A stretch of 64,000 nt of DNA. Source: Takakia lepidozioides (lineage: Eukaryota > Streptophyta > Takakiopsida > Takakiales > Takakiaceae). Shown here piece after piece: positions 34,073 to 44,500 of this stretch. Under the pieces are notes generated by a model, which worked only from the letters and a program-made list of their open reading frames with translations, did not search any database and was not told the origin of the DNA. Where the stretch lies: assembly GCA_030704615.1 (NCBI GenBank), contig CM060734.1:34056042-34120041 (forward strand), written 5' to 3'. How positions within the stretch are numbered: the first letter of the stretch is position 1; each line of letters starts with the position of its first letter. The position numbers and the translations under genes are program-made.

Positions 34073-34833
34073 ATGGAACTCATAAGCATGGCTTGTTGTG
34101 GGTCGTCATGGTGGTGTGGCACATTGTATGGTCATTCTCTGATGAACTGTCTCCAACTCTGTATGAAGCACCTTCACTTCTTGCAATTTGTCCTCATGCT
34201 GCACGTGCAATTGGTATAGCTGCTACTTATGTGCTTCATGCAATTTCCCCTGCTCCAGACCCACTTCCATCAGATTCCCCTTTGCTAGCTGCAAGGTGGC
34301 CTTTGTGTCCTCCAACTCTTTCTGTAACTTGAGGTTGGCCTCCACATCTACCTTGTTTGCACACTCAGTGGCAATTCTAGCCTCAAACTCCTGCTTGAGT
34401 TCCTCCCTCAAAGCTGCCAATTGTGTAGATGGAACATGGGATTTCACATATGTGCCCAACAAATTGAGTGTCCTGCTTATGGAACTCATAAGCATGGCCT
34501 GCTATGGATCTTCATGGTGAACTTGCTGCTGTTCTTCCTGATCCTCCACAGTGTGTTGTTTCACCAACCATTCAGGCCACGTTCCCACAAGATCTTCTTC
34601 CTGAACGACCTCATTCTCCACAGGCGCTGCAGTGCCCTTACATTCTACCTCTGGAACCTCCGCCAAAGGTTTGGGTATTACATGCACAGCAGGGATTTCC
34701 TTGGACAAACTCTGCACCTCTGGTACCACTGGTTCCCTAACCAAGCCAGAGTTTTCATAGAAAAGGTCACCCTTCTCAATTTCTGCTACGACCTGTTTTG
34801 TAGTGGGAATGTCCAACCCTTCTCCTTCCAGAG
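34073..34833 (-). pseudogene. ORF3 fragment (copy F, left part), minus orientation
   Basis: Minus-strand ORF3 sequence: DIPTTKQVVAEIEKGDLFYE at 34,816, the helical part LLGTYVKSHVPSTQLAALRE at 34,450, then KLHEAHK and HQRMTIQCATPP near 34,110. It extends past the point where copy C stops. A short stretch (34073-34113) repeats 34478-34519 in the same orientation. Its upstream half lies at 48391-48968, on the other side of the MULE. Confidence 0.8.
34824..34833. repeat. Left target site duplication of the MULE
   Basis: CCTTCCAGAG, ending where gypsy ORF3 similarity ends. Paired with 48391-48400. Confidence 0.8.
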
Positions 34834-34882
34834 GAGGTTAGCTATTTCATGAGCATGAGCGGCATGAGCGGCATGAGCGGAG
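34834..34882 (+). repeat. Left terminal inverted repeat of the MULE
   Basis: Begins GAGGTTAGCTATTTCATGAG and continues with three ATGAGCGG-type units; another CATGAGCAG lies at about 34,902. The right end read inward gives GGGGCTGCTATTTCATGAGC and then the same units in another order. The 14-base core is identical. The CATGAGC units are probable transposase binding sites (inference). Confidence 0.82.
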
Positions 34883-35079
34883 TAGTAAGACAATCGGTTT
34901 TCATGAGCAGAAGTACAAATTTTGAAAATAAAAAACAATAAAAAACAATAAACATAATTTAATGCAATGTGTCAGGAAAAACAAATATATTATTCGGCCC
35001 ATTGAAGGGAAAATTGTAGTTTTGACAGTTGTGCTCATGATATTTCGTCTTCCGCTCATGCCAATTCCCAGCGACATGT

Positions 35080-35520
35080 GCAAATATGGCGCCGAATTTC
35101 GCGGTAATAGGGTCCGTAACCTGAAAAAACGGCGACGTATTTCGCGGTAATAGGTCTCTCTGGCGAAAAATGGTGCCGAATTCCGCGGCTATAGGTCCCC
35201 TCATGACAGGTAATTCGGCGCCATTTTTCCAGTGCATGTTCGGACTTAGCCAGTTTTCGGCGCAAAATAGGGAAATTCGGCGCCATTTTTCCAGACACTG
35301 TACCAGTGCATGTTGGGACTTAGCCAGTTTTCGGCCCAAAAAAGAGAAATTCGGCGCCATTTTTCCAGACACGGTACCAGTGCATGTTGGGACTTAGCCA
35401 GTTTTCGGCCCAAAAAAGAGAAATTCGGCGCCATTTTCCCAGACACAGGTACCAGTGCATGTTGGGACTTAGCCAGTTTTCGGCCCCAAAAAGAGAAATT
35501 CGGCGCCATTTTTCCAGAAA
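35080..35520. repeat. Tandem array 1, 74 bp unit, left subterminal region of the MULE
   Basis: At least three regular 74 bp units (GGGACTTAGCCAGTTTTCGG ... GAAATTCGGCGCCATTTTTC ... CAGTGCATGTT), preceded by degenerate ones. Each carries ATTCGGCGCC. ORFs crossing it on both strands arise from the repeat and are not counted as genes. It lies between the left TIR and the 3' end of the transposase gene. Confidence 0.88.
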
Positions 35521-35672
35521 TGGCCCCACAACTGCTTCTGTTGGATCTCAGTTTGAATGGAATATTGCCTCATTCCAGGAGTTTTGGGGTGCATTTCATT
35601 ACACTGCAAAAAAAAGTCTGATACAGCAAAATGCAATTGAAAATATCCATATGGAGGATTCCCTTTGCCCCA

Positions 35673-38600
35673 TCAATGATTTCTGGAATCCCTAAGGAGG
35701 AGTTTGTGCAGCTCGTTCACGCTCAACGCCGGTGCATGAATAAAGTCATCAATAGTCACGTTCATCCTCAACCTCTTCAGGTAAATGTAATACAGATGCT
35801 TGCACGGATAATACTTCGAACCCTTCTTTGCTTCCATCAACGAGAAGTCCGTACAATTGCAAGTCGGCTCCACTCCAATCGTAATTGTGTATACATCGTC
35901 GCGTACAGCCGAGCCGGCCGTTGCCATCCGATACACACGCCCAAGGCCGGGTGGGGGTACGTCCACGGAGCTCTGAATAGTGCAAGCCATCCCAAGAGCA
36001 TTGGCAATCCGAGTCTCATTCAACTTGTTGGGAGGGTGTCGTCTCTTCACTCTTCCGAATCGCATTGTGGGATGTGCAGAATTGTCCAATCCGTCTCTAC
36101 TGGACCGAGCAGTCTGCAATGGCTGGGTCTGAGGAACCGGAAATGCGTGGGCCGGGATGTCTGTGCGTTGCACCATTCGAAATCCTGCTGCAGATAGAGC
36201 ATCCGCCTCATTCTGAGAGAGGCTGCAACCCGGTGCAACAGGCCAGACGCCCGGAGGCTCCGGCATTCCCTGAATCCCGTACTTGGGCTTGCCAAATACA
36301 CAGGTCATTATGTCGTGCCTACAGAACCAAAATGTCTGCGTTGTGGCGTGAGCAAATGTGGGAGTCAAAAATCTGCCGCTGAAACAAGGTGCAGGTACAG
36401 CACCGTGTGGGTTCCTCCGAATCATCTCACCACAGCGTGCTCTCGTATCCACCCGGATGGCGCAGCACTTCCCTCGAAATGCCGGCAATGTCCTCGCAAT
36501 TCTCCACTGTGACTCCGACACTCTTGTCTCCACAATGGGAATGTTGTACTGCTTTACTACAGATGGCTCGTTATGTTGCCGGGGCACGCGCCCTGTGCTC
36601 AAAGGAGATGGCGATCTTGAACGTGCAGGACTTGCGGTGCTCGACGAGACCTCCTCGGGCAACATCACCGGACCACGAGGGAGCGTGCGAATATTCTTGT
36701 CAGCTCGCCATGAATCCTCTTCTCCGCCAGGTGCCTCGTCAAGTCTTCGTCTCACTGGACGGGTATGAACATCTCCTTCCAAATGTTGGCCTCTTCGCAG
36801 CAATGGCGTGTCCCGAAGGCCCTCTCGCAAGGCCGCCGCCCACTTCCGAGGATTCTTCGATCTAGAGGCAGTCCGCATCAGCATTTCCTGCCTGTCCGGC
36901 CCCAAGCCCCACTGTTTCCCTTTCAAGAACTCGTTGTACCTGCATTGCTGCATAATTGACCTCACAATGTCCTCCGTTGTGGCAGTGAGGATGTCCACCA
37001 GATGCGCCGCAGAGGAGGCACGCCAGGAAGAGTGCACTGATTCGGCCATGTTTGTCGTGGGCATGTCGGTGTCGGAGTCGAGACACATTTCCTGCACAAG
37101 CACATGTTGAGGTTACAAGCAAGTTACAAATATGGCCAAGAATAATATTCAACGGGACGCGAATTCGTGCAACTCACCTCCCGCATATAGTCGCCGAACT
37201 GGAGGAAACGATAATGCCACCATGCTAGCCAACTGACCATTGCTCCCTCGTCTGATTTCCTTACAGCACCTGACGATGTCCACCAAGCCCGTATACATGC
37301 AAACTGTGTCTCTGCATCATCCAAGGTGGGAGCGCGCTTCCACGCAAGGCACATGGAACGGTGCTCCTCTCTGAAATCTGGCGCCACGAGCCTGGTTGTG
37401 TACTGCGAAAGGCTCTGCAGAAAATGGAACCCACAAGATCTCTCCTTGCCTTCCATGGGAACATTGGGGTCTTGCCCGTACACCCTTCGGATGGCAGCCC
37501 AATTTGCTTGTGCGTTGTCCGCCATGAAACCACGGAAATTGGGAGGGGGCAATCCCGCCTTGGCCATCTGTTCGTTTATTCCCTGCCAAAGAAGCATCTC
37601 CGATTGTGTGTCCTCTCCTTTCATCTCACAAATAGCAATTGTCATTAGCATCCTGCAGTGGGTGTCGTAGACATGTGCACCCATTGTCACCCACTGGTGA
37701 TTTGTAATTCGCTTGATATGGTCGAACATGACCCAACTGTTTGACAAGTCCCCACTCGTCATCCTGTCGACCAGTTCGACGCCGCTGCCAGGTCCACACG
37801 TGGACATTTTGAATACGAAACAACGATCTGCCTCAGTCCCTTGTCCTGGAAACCTACTTCCATGAATGTAGTCATATCCACATCGTCGCTTCACCTCCAG
37901 AATGGAGTGCATATCCGAGCCACGCCCAATTTTCTGTTTGCATGAGACAATGTGGTTTCGGACATTCGGTGAACATACGTGGGACACCGACTCCAGCAAT
38001 GCCTCCATTTCCTTCTCATCGAGAGGAACTCTATCGGAGCCGTCTTCCGACATAATTCTGGCCAATGCCATCTTATGGGCGGCTTGGAGCTGTATCTGTT
38101 TGGGTTTGGCACCCGGTCTCAACTTAACCTCCTCCTGAACGAGCTGCTCTGCCTCGTGGGCAGCCTCCCGCGAGTTCCCCCTCGCCAATTTGTGACAATG
38201 GGAACCAACGTGTATGCAAGCTCGGGTGAGGTCAGGGAAACGGTGCAACACATAGAACTGCTTGGCATTACAAACAGACATGCAGTGTGGTGGTTCTTTG
38301 CAATGCGCACACTTAAATGTGGAGTTCGGAACCTTCTCCTGAGCTCGAAATGGTTGATGAGCTGTGCCTGTCCAATCGGTCTCGTTCCTGTGACCTCTGG
38401 ATTTAAAGTGGAAGCAAGTTGGGGAGAAACACCGCAACGCGCCCGCACAAACAACGTAGCGCACCCGCACACCATCGAGCATCTTCATGCTGGTGGTTTT
38501 GGTAACGCACCAAGGATGACCGTCATGTTTTCTATCCATATCTGTCAACATTCCGGACGCCCTCGAGTAGTCCGCCCGAGGAGGGAACTCAAAGAAGATA

Positions 38601-39264
38601 TTACCGTCGACGTCGGCGGGAAGGCATGTAACCGATTTAATTGCGAACTTGCTGTAGTCCAGCCCGGCCAGCTCCGACCGGTGTCCCTCCAGGTGAAGCC
38701 CTCGCAGAATTTCAAGAATAGATCGAACTGCGGTGCTCGTGCTGGGAATATGACTCCCTCCTCCACTGACGTCCATTGAGGACTTGCCTGATCTCCAGGA
38801 CGACCTCGGAACTTCCATGACCTCGTCTGAGTCGGACAGGTTGTGAACAACCCGGTTCTCGCTCGTCTTCATGGATGGGTTCGGCTCTGGATTTACTTCG
38901 TTGCGGACTTCTCTCTTTGAGGTAGCCACTCTCTGATTCGCGGATTGTTTCGTGGAAGGCGCCAGGATAGAAGGTGCATTTGGCGGGCAAATGAAGTCCC
39001 CAACAGCCCTGTATATGACGCTGTCCGATGGTGGAACTCGCCATTCCCTGCCATCGCCGAAATCATCGTGGAGCACAACAATACTCTCGACAACAAGGCC
39101 GTTTGAGTCCTTCCTTTCCTCCTCCAAAAAAACCGACCCCGGTTTCAGGTGGTATCGAACGCACAGATATTTCTCCATCACCCGGCAGATGTCCCCTCTG
39201 CACGGAAATGAAGCTCTATGCTCGTGAGGAGGGCAGTACACTGTAGCGCTCGGGTTTTCCGCCA
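35673..39264 (-). CDS. MULE transposase with SWIM zinc finger (two exons)
   Basis: Exon 1 runs from the ATG at 39264 (MAENPSATVYCPP; an earlier in-frame ATG lies at 39280) to 37178. The donor is GAG|GTGAGT and the acceptor GCAG|GAA at 37091; exon 2 ends at 35673. About 1,190 codons with no stop or frameshift. The N-terminal third has Cys/His clusters (CFSPTCFHF, CAHCKEPPHCMSVC, ACIHVGSHCHKL) resembling WRKY/GCM-like DNA-binding folds. The DDE core has VMFDHIKRITNHQWVTMGAH, then FMADNAQANWAAIRRVYG (second Asp) and CGFHFLQSL. TTNMAESVHSSW in exon 2 carries the probable catalytic Glu. The C-terminus holds the SWIM finger CNCTDF ... YYPCKHLYYIYLKRL. Known role of the family: binding TIRs and cut-and-paste transposition in the nucleus. 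It looks functional. Confidence 0.85.
37092..37177 (-). other. Intron of the MULE transposase gene
   Basis: 86 bases, donor GTGAGT and acceptor GTGCAG. Splicing in phase 0 joins ...GDYMRE to EMCLDSD and keeps the core in one frame. Confidence 0.8.
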
Positions 39265-39479
39265 TGGGAGATGTGCACACAAGACTGCCAGGATGGCGTG
39301 CGGGGAAGCTCCCTGGTAGAAGGGGGATGCAGCGATGGGAAGGAATGCGGTGCCGATTTGTCCGAGCGACGAAGCCTGATCCAAATCCAGGGAGCCAACT
39401 ATCTCAAAAATCCACAGTCAGAGTGTTAATGAACCTTGTCTCCGGAATGCGGCCCCTGGTCTTTGCGCAATAACTGCCA

Positions 39480-40620
39480 ACGGTATGCAGTCAGAAAGTG
39501 GGGGCCGTCCGGATGATGTCGGCTGAAGGGGAGAAGCCGGCACCGTGCCGTCACATTACTACCCCCGAATGGAAATTCGGCACCCAATATCCAACAGGGG
39601 CCGCACGGATGAAGTCGTCTGGGGCAGAGATGCCGGCACCTGTCCGACAGAGAACATCCCCCGGATGGAAATTCAGCGCCGAATTTCCATTCGGATCCCC
39701 CAAAGGAAGTCCTGTCGGGGGGTCAGGCCGAAAACTGGCCGACATAAAAACCTCCGCGGATGGAAAAACGGCGCCGAATTTCCATCCGAGGCCTTTCGGA
39801 TGCAGTCGGCTCGGGGGAAAGGCCGCCATCTGGCCCTCACATTACAACCCCCGGACGGAAATTCGGCACCGAATATACAACAGGGGAAGCCCGGATGAAG
39901 TCGCCTCGGGCGCAGAGGCCGGCGCGTGTGCGACAGAGAACATCCCCTGGATGGAGATTCGGCGCCGAATTTCCATCCGGGCCCCCCCAAAGGAAGTCGT
40001 GTCGGGGGGTCAGGCCGAAAACTGGCCGGCATAAAAACATCCCCAGATGGAAAAACGGCGCCGAATTTCCATCCGGGGCGGTTCGGATGCAGTCGGGGAG
40101 GGGGGAGAGGCCGGCACCTGGCCGTCACATTTCAACCCCCGGACGGAAATTCGGCACCGAATATCCAACAGGGGACGCCCGGATGAAGTCGCCTCGGGCG
40201 TAGAGGCCGGCACGTGTTCGACAGAGAGCATCCCCTGGATGGAGATTCGGCGCCGAATTTCCATCCGGGCCCCCCCAAAGGAAGTCGTGTCGGGGGGTCA
40301 GGCCGAAAACTGGCCGACATAAAAACCTCCCCAGATGGAAAAACGGCGCCGAATTTCCATCCGGGGCCGTTCCAATGCAGTCGGGGAGGGGGGAGAGGCC
40401 GGCACCTGGCCGTCATATTTCAACCCCCGGACGGAAATTCGGCACCGAATATCCAACAGAGCGGCGGAGAGGCCGGCACCTCTCCGACAGAGACCATCCC
40501 CCGGATGGAAATTCGGCGCCGAATTTCCATCGGGGCCCCCTCAAAGGAAGTCGTAAAAACCTCCCAGAATGGAAAAACGGCGCCGAATTTCCGTCCGAGG
40601 CTGTTCCGATTTGCCTCTAG
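39480..40620. repeat. Tandem array 2, about 288 bp higher-order unit
   Basis: Units of 287-288 bp repeat nearly four times, each holding several palindromes GAAATTCGGCGCCGAATTTC. Spacer phrases recur (AGGAAGTCGTGTCGGGGGGT; AGGCCGGCACCTGGCCGTCA). The region is GC-rich and lacks stops on both strands, which produces many spurious ORFs. It sits upstream of the transposase gene, between the two divergent genes. Confidence 0.88.
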
Positions 40621-40739
40621 CAGTCAAGGATTCCAAGAAAAACGTGTCTACAAGTGCACTTCAGCCACAAAACAAACAGTTAGGTTTGTTTTTCTCCGAA
40701 AAATCAATCGGACACGCTCAGAATTACCTGCAGGAAGGT

Positions 40740-41400
40740 AATTCAGCGCTTCGAAATACCTGGCAAATGGAAATTCGGCGCCGAATATCCATACGCCAGC
40801 GATCCGACTTACCTGCTGGATGGAAATTCGGCGCCGGATTTCCATCCATCCGGGATTCGAATTACCTGCTGGATGGAAATTCGGCGCCGGATTTCCATCC
40901 ATCCGGGATTCGAATTACCTGCAGGATGGAAATTCGGCGCCGGATTTCCATCCATCCGGGAGTCGAATTACCTGCAGGATGGAAATTCGGCGCCGGATTT
41001 CCATCCATCTGGGACTCGAATTACCTGCAGGATGGAAATTCGGCGCCGGATCTCCATCCATCCGCTCTCCGCCCAACCTTGCGGATGGAAATCCGGCGCC
41101 GGATTTCCATCCATCCGCCTCCGAATTACCTGCTTGAGGGAAATTTCGCGCGCCGCCCTACCTGCGCGGATGGAAATCCGGCGCCGGATTTCCATCCATC
41201 CGCTTCTGAATTACCTGCGTGAGGGAAATTTGGCGCGCCGCCCTACCTTGCAGGATGGAAATTCGGCGCTGAATTTCCATCCTGCTGCGCTCCGAATTAC
41301 CTGCAGGATGGAAATCCGGCGCCGGATTTCCATCCTGCAGCGCTCCGAATTACCTCTACGTTGGAAATTTCGGGCCGAGTTCCGTCGATTTTCATCCGAC
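40740..41400. repeat. Tandem array 3, 53 bp unit
   Basis: Five or more clean 53 bp units from about 40,815, each GATGGAAATTCGGCGCCGGA then TTTCCATCCATCC and GAATTACCTGC, followed by more divergent ones to 41,400. Each is a near-perfect palindrome around GGCGCC. The array ends about 130 bp before the ATG of the cargo gene. Confidence 0.88.
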
Positions 41401-41532
41401 ATGGAGGGCTTCATCCGACATTTAATTGCGCAGTTGGGCAATAAATGTCCACCGCCGTCCGTTTTCATTCGGGCTGGCGACACATGGCTTCCTGGATACG
41501 TACCCTAAATCTGATGCTAATCTTGGCTTAAC

Positions 41533-44500
41533 ATGCTATTCGAGGCATGTACCCCAAAAACGGAAGATCTTTTTCCATTTTGGCTGGGACTTATGCCGCC
41601 TGAAGGGCGTGGCTCTCCTGAGAGAGACCTCACATCCAGACCGCGGCGGAAGTTGAAAGCTCTGTACTACGGACGACGGCCAATCTCTCGCATGGCCAAA
41701 CTGAAGCTCCAGCAGGAGATTCCAGTGTCTTGCTCACAACCCGCGCCAACTGAAGCCGAGTACTCTCAGGCAAGCCACTTCTGCTTTCGCTTTGTTCGAT
41801 TTGTTTTTTGCTTTCGCTTTCGCTTTCGCTTTGTTGCCTCGCTTTGTTTTTGCATCTTCATCCTGGCTTCGCTGGATGAGTGAACCTTAGATAGTTGAGT
41901 GAACCTTAGATTGTTTGCAATGCGTGTGCAAATCCGGCAGCTCTGGAGAAGGCTGCTTGTGCATGTCATTCTCAGGCAATGGTTGCATTTGTTTTCATTG
42001 TTGTTGCATGGCTCTCCATACTTCCTAAACTTGTTATGTTTTCATTTTTGTTACACGATTGTTGCTATGGTGGTTGCGCTGCTCGTTGCGATGCTGGTTT
42101 TTGCACCGATGTTGGTTCTCACGATTTTTGGGAATGACAGAGTGACGACGAGCCCGACACGCTGGTGGTATCATCGACAGCTCCAACTCATCGCATGTTT
42201 GAATCGCCCAACTTGGGGCGAGAGGGCAAACTTAAACCTTTTGTTGGTGGACGGGAGGACTTGCAACGAGAGTACGACAGAATAGGCATTGGGGAGGTTG
42301 GTGCAGGCGGCATGGCAGGTGAAGGGCGTGAGGACATGAGGACAGCAGATCCGGCAATGGAGGTTGTTGATGCACATGCAGTAGGGCCCGCCCACGCAAA
42401 GAAAAAGAAGAAAGCTAAGCACATGCAATCCCCGGCGAGAGAGCCGTCACGGGCTGCAGGGGGAGTGAGCAGTGCGCGCGAGGGTGTCAGTTCGCCTCAA
42501 TCAAAGGTGGTCGTCCTGGAGGGCTCCCCTGCTGCTAGCCCTAGTAAGAAACAGAAAGCCCGTGAGAGGGCAAAAGAGAGGGCAAAAGAACAGACGAGAC
42601 AGAATGCTAGCCAGGAGGAAAGAGAAAAGGCCACTGAAGAGGCCAGGGGTGCCCAAATGACAGATGCCAATGTAAGCGAGGGACGCACAGAGACGGTGGA
42701 TCCCTCCAAGACACCACAGAGAGGCAGTAACACACCGGTTAGACCATCGCGGGCAAGAGCAGCCCCTGCAATTACCCATACGGTGGAGAGTGGAGGAGAG
42801 GAAAGAACACCAGAAAGAGCACGGATTGTGCAAGTTCGAGGTGAAGCCAGGGAGAGGGCAGTAGAGACGGGGAGAGTGCTGGAGGTGGTTTCGCAGGTGG
42901 CTGACCCTGTTGAGGAGGACGACAGGGAGCTTTCTGACCAGGATGACATCCTCCCGGACATCCCCAGGCCCCAAACCCGGAGCATACAGGCTGGATTTGG
43001 CGGTCCTGGTGGGCTGCCGGAAAACCCCTCTGCAGCAGACGTCATGTCGGAGGCGGATATGAAGTTGGCCGCTGCCAAGATGTTGGAGGCAACCCACAGC
43101 AACATTGGCAGGGTGCTGGGGGGCATGGTGTACCCGGCCAAGCTTCGAATTCCCCTTTGCCGCTTGGTGTCATTGCAGGTGGTGAGACCTGCCCTCCCAG
43201 GCGATATCGACAAGCTGAAATTCTCTTTCCGGGATGGATATCGAATGGGGTCTGCCGCGTTTTACGTTTCCATTGAGAACGACCACGGAGCTTCCCGTGC
43301 CCACACTTCCGATGAGGTGGACAAATGGGGTCCCCATTGGCAAACGCGAAATGAGGAGTTCGAGAGATCGATTGCTAGTGATCCTCTTTTCCAGCACTTG
43401 TCCGGTAAGATGTTCTACGTGTGGGACGGCAATCATCGCCTCCTGGCATGGATGGAGCACATTGCCCAAGCCCACCCCAACGACCTCGATTGGCATTTCG
43501 CCGTGGATTGTGTTGTGCTGAAGGTTGCGGGGCCCAAAGATCGCAGTCTTCTCAAAGCTGCAATGGCGGACATCAACTCGTAAGCTACAACGCCTCTCGC
43601 TTTTGGACTTTGAATTTGGAAGTCATTTCATTGCGAATCCTCATATATGATGAAAATTCCCATTTCAGTATTGTTTGATGGAAATGTGGCACTGCAGGGT
43701 GACTGAGAATGCCTTCATTGCCACCAACTTGTCCCATATGCTCTTCCGAGTGAAGGATGTCGGGAAGCAGGGGGTGCAAGAGTTTGCCAATTCCCTCAGT
43801 GCCGACCTCCTGCGCAAGTCGGAGGCAAAGGCAGACAGAACCTGGTATAGGCTGAGCGTCGACGCCATGGTGGACTACATATTTCGGGTAAAGCTCCTGA
43901 CAGTTTTGTTGAGCTAATCTGTCTCTCCTCCCCCAATAGAAGAAAATGTCTTCACCGTGATTTCTAATCTCCTCCCCCAATAGAAGAAATTGTGTTGAGC
44001 AGGATCTCTAATCTTATGTGCGCATTCTTGACAGACGAAAATACAGCAGGATTTGGCACATGCGCGGAGGTTCTACATGGAGTCAGAGGAGAAGAATCCA
44101 ACCCTCCCGGCACTCGAATCGTATGTCAAAGCTGCGGAGGTGAGGGCCCGCATAAAGTACAAGTCGCGGATGGTAAAGTACGTGGCCATAGCTGATCCCG
44201 CCCTTGGTGCCGACTTTCTGGTGGAGGTGGGGAAGCACTACTCTCGCGCTCTGAAGCCCACGATGACATTGGAGAAGCTCCATCGTCTAGCCACATCCTG
44301 TGTGGATGCAACAGAAAAGGTGATACATTCTTAACCAAATTGTGGTGGCAACAACTCCTTTTTGTGGTGTTTGGCGCTTACGAATATGCTGGGTGGTTGG
44401 ACAGACCCGGTGGCTCCAAATCTGGAATGGTTCCCAAAGTACCAGGACATGTGGAGCTTCCCCAAACCGGACAAACTCTCTGACCCCACATTCGACATGT

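Noticed and set aside
36047-36865. Several plus-strand ORFs opposite the transposase
   Set aside because: Shadow frames of the intact minus-strand transposase exon 2.
39498-41508. Long ORFs on both strands with repeated Arg/Pro/Gly-rich peptides
   Set aside because: They follow the palindromic tandem arrays 2 and 3; with 53 and 288 bp units several frames on both strands stay open at once. They are repeat by-products, not genes.
42497-43213. 238-codon minus-strand ORF
   Set aside because: Antisense to the main exon of the second MULE gene, whose reading frame, phases and motif are better supported.
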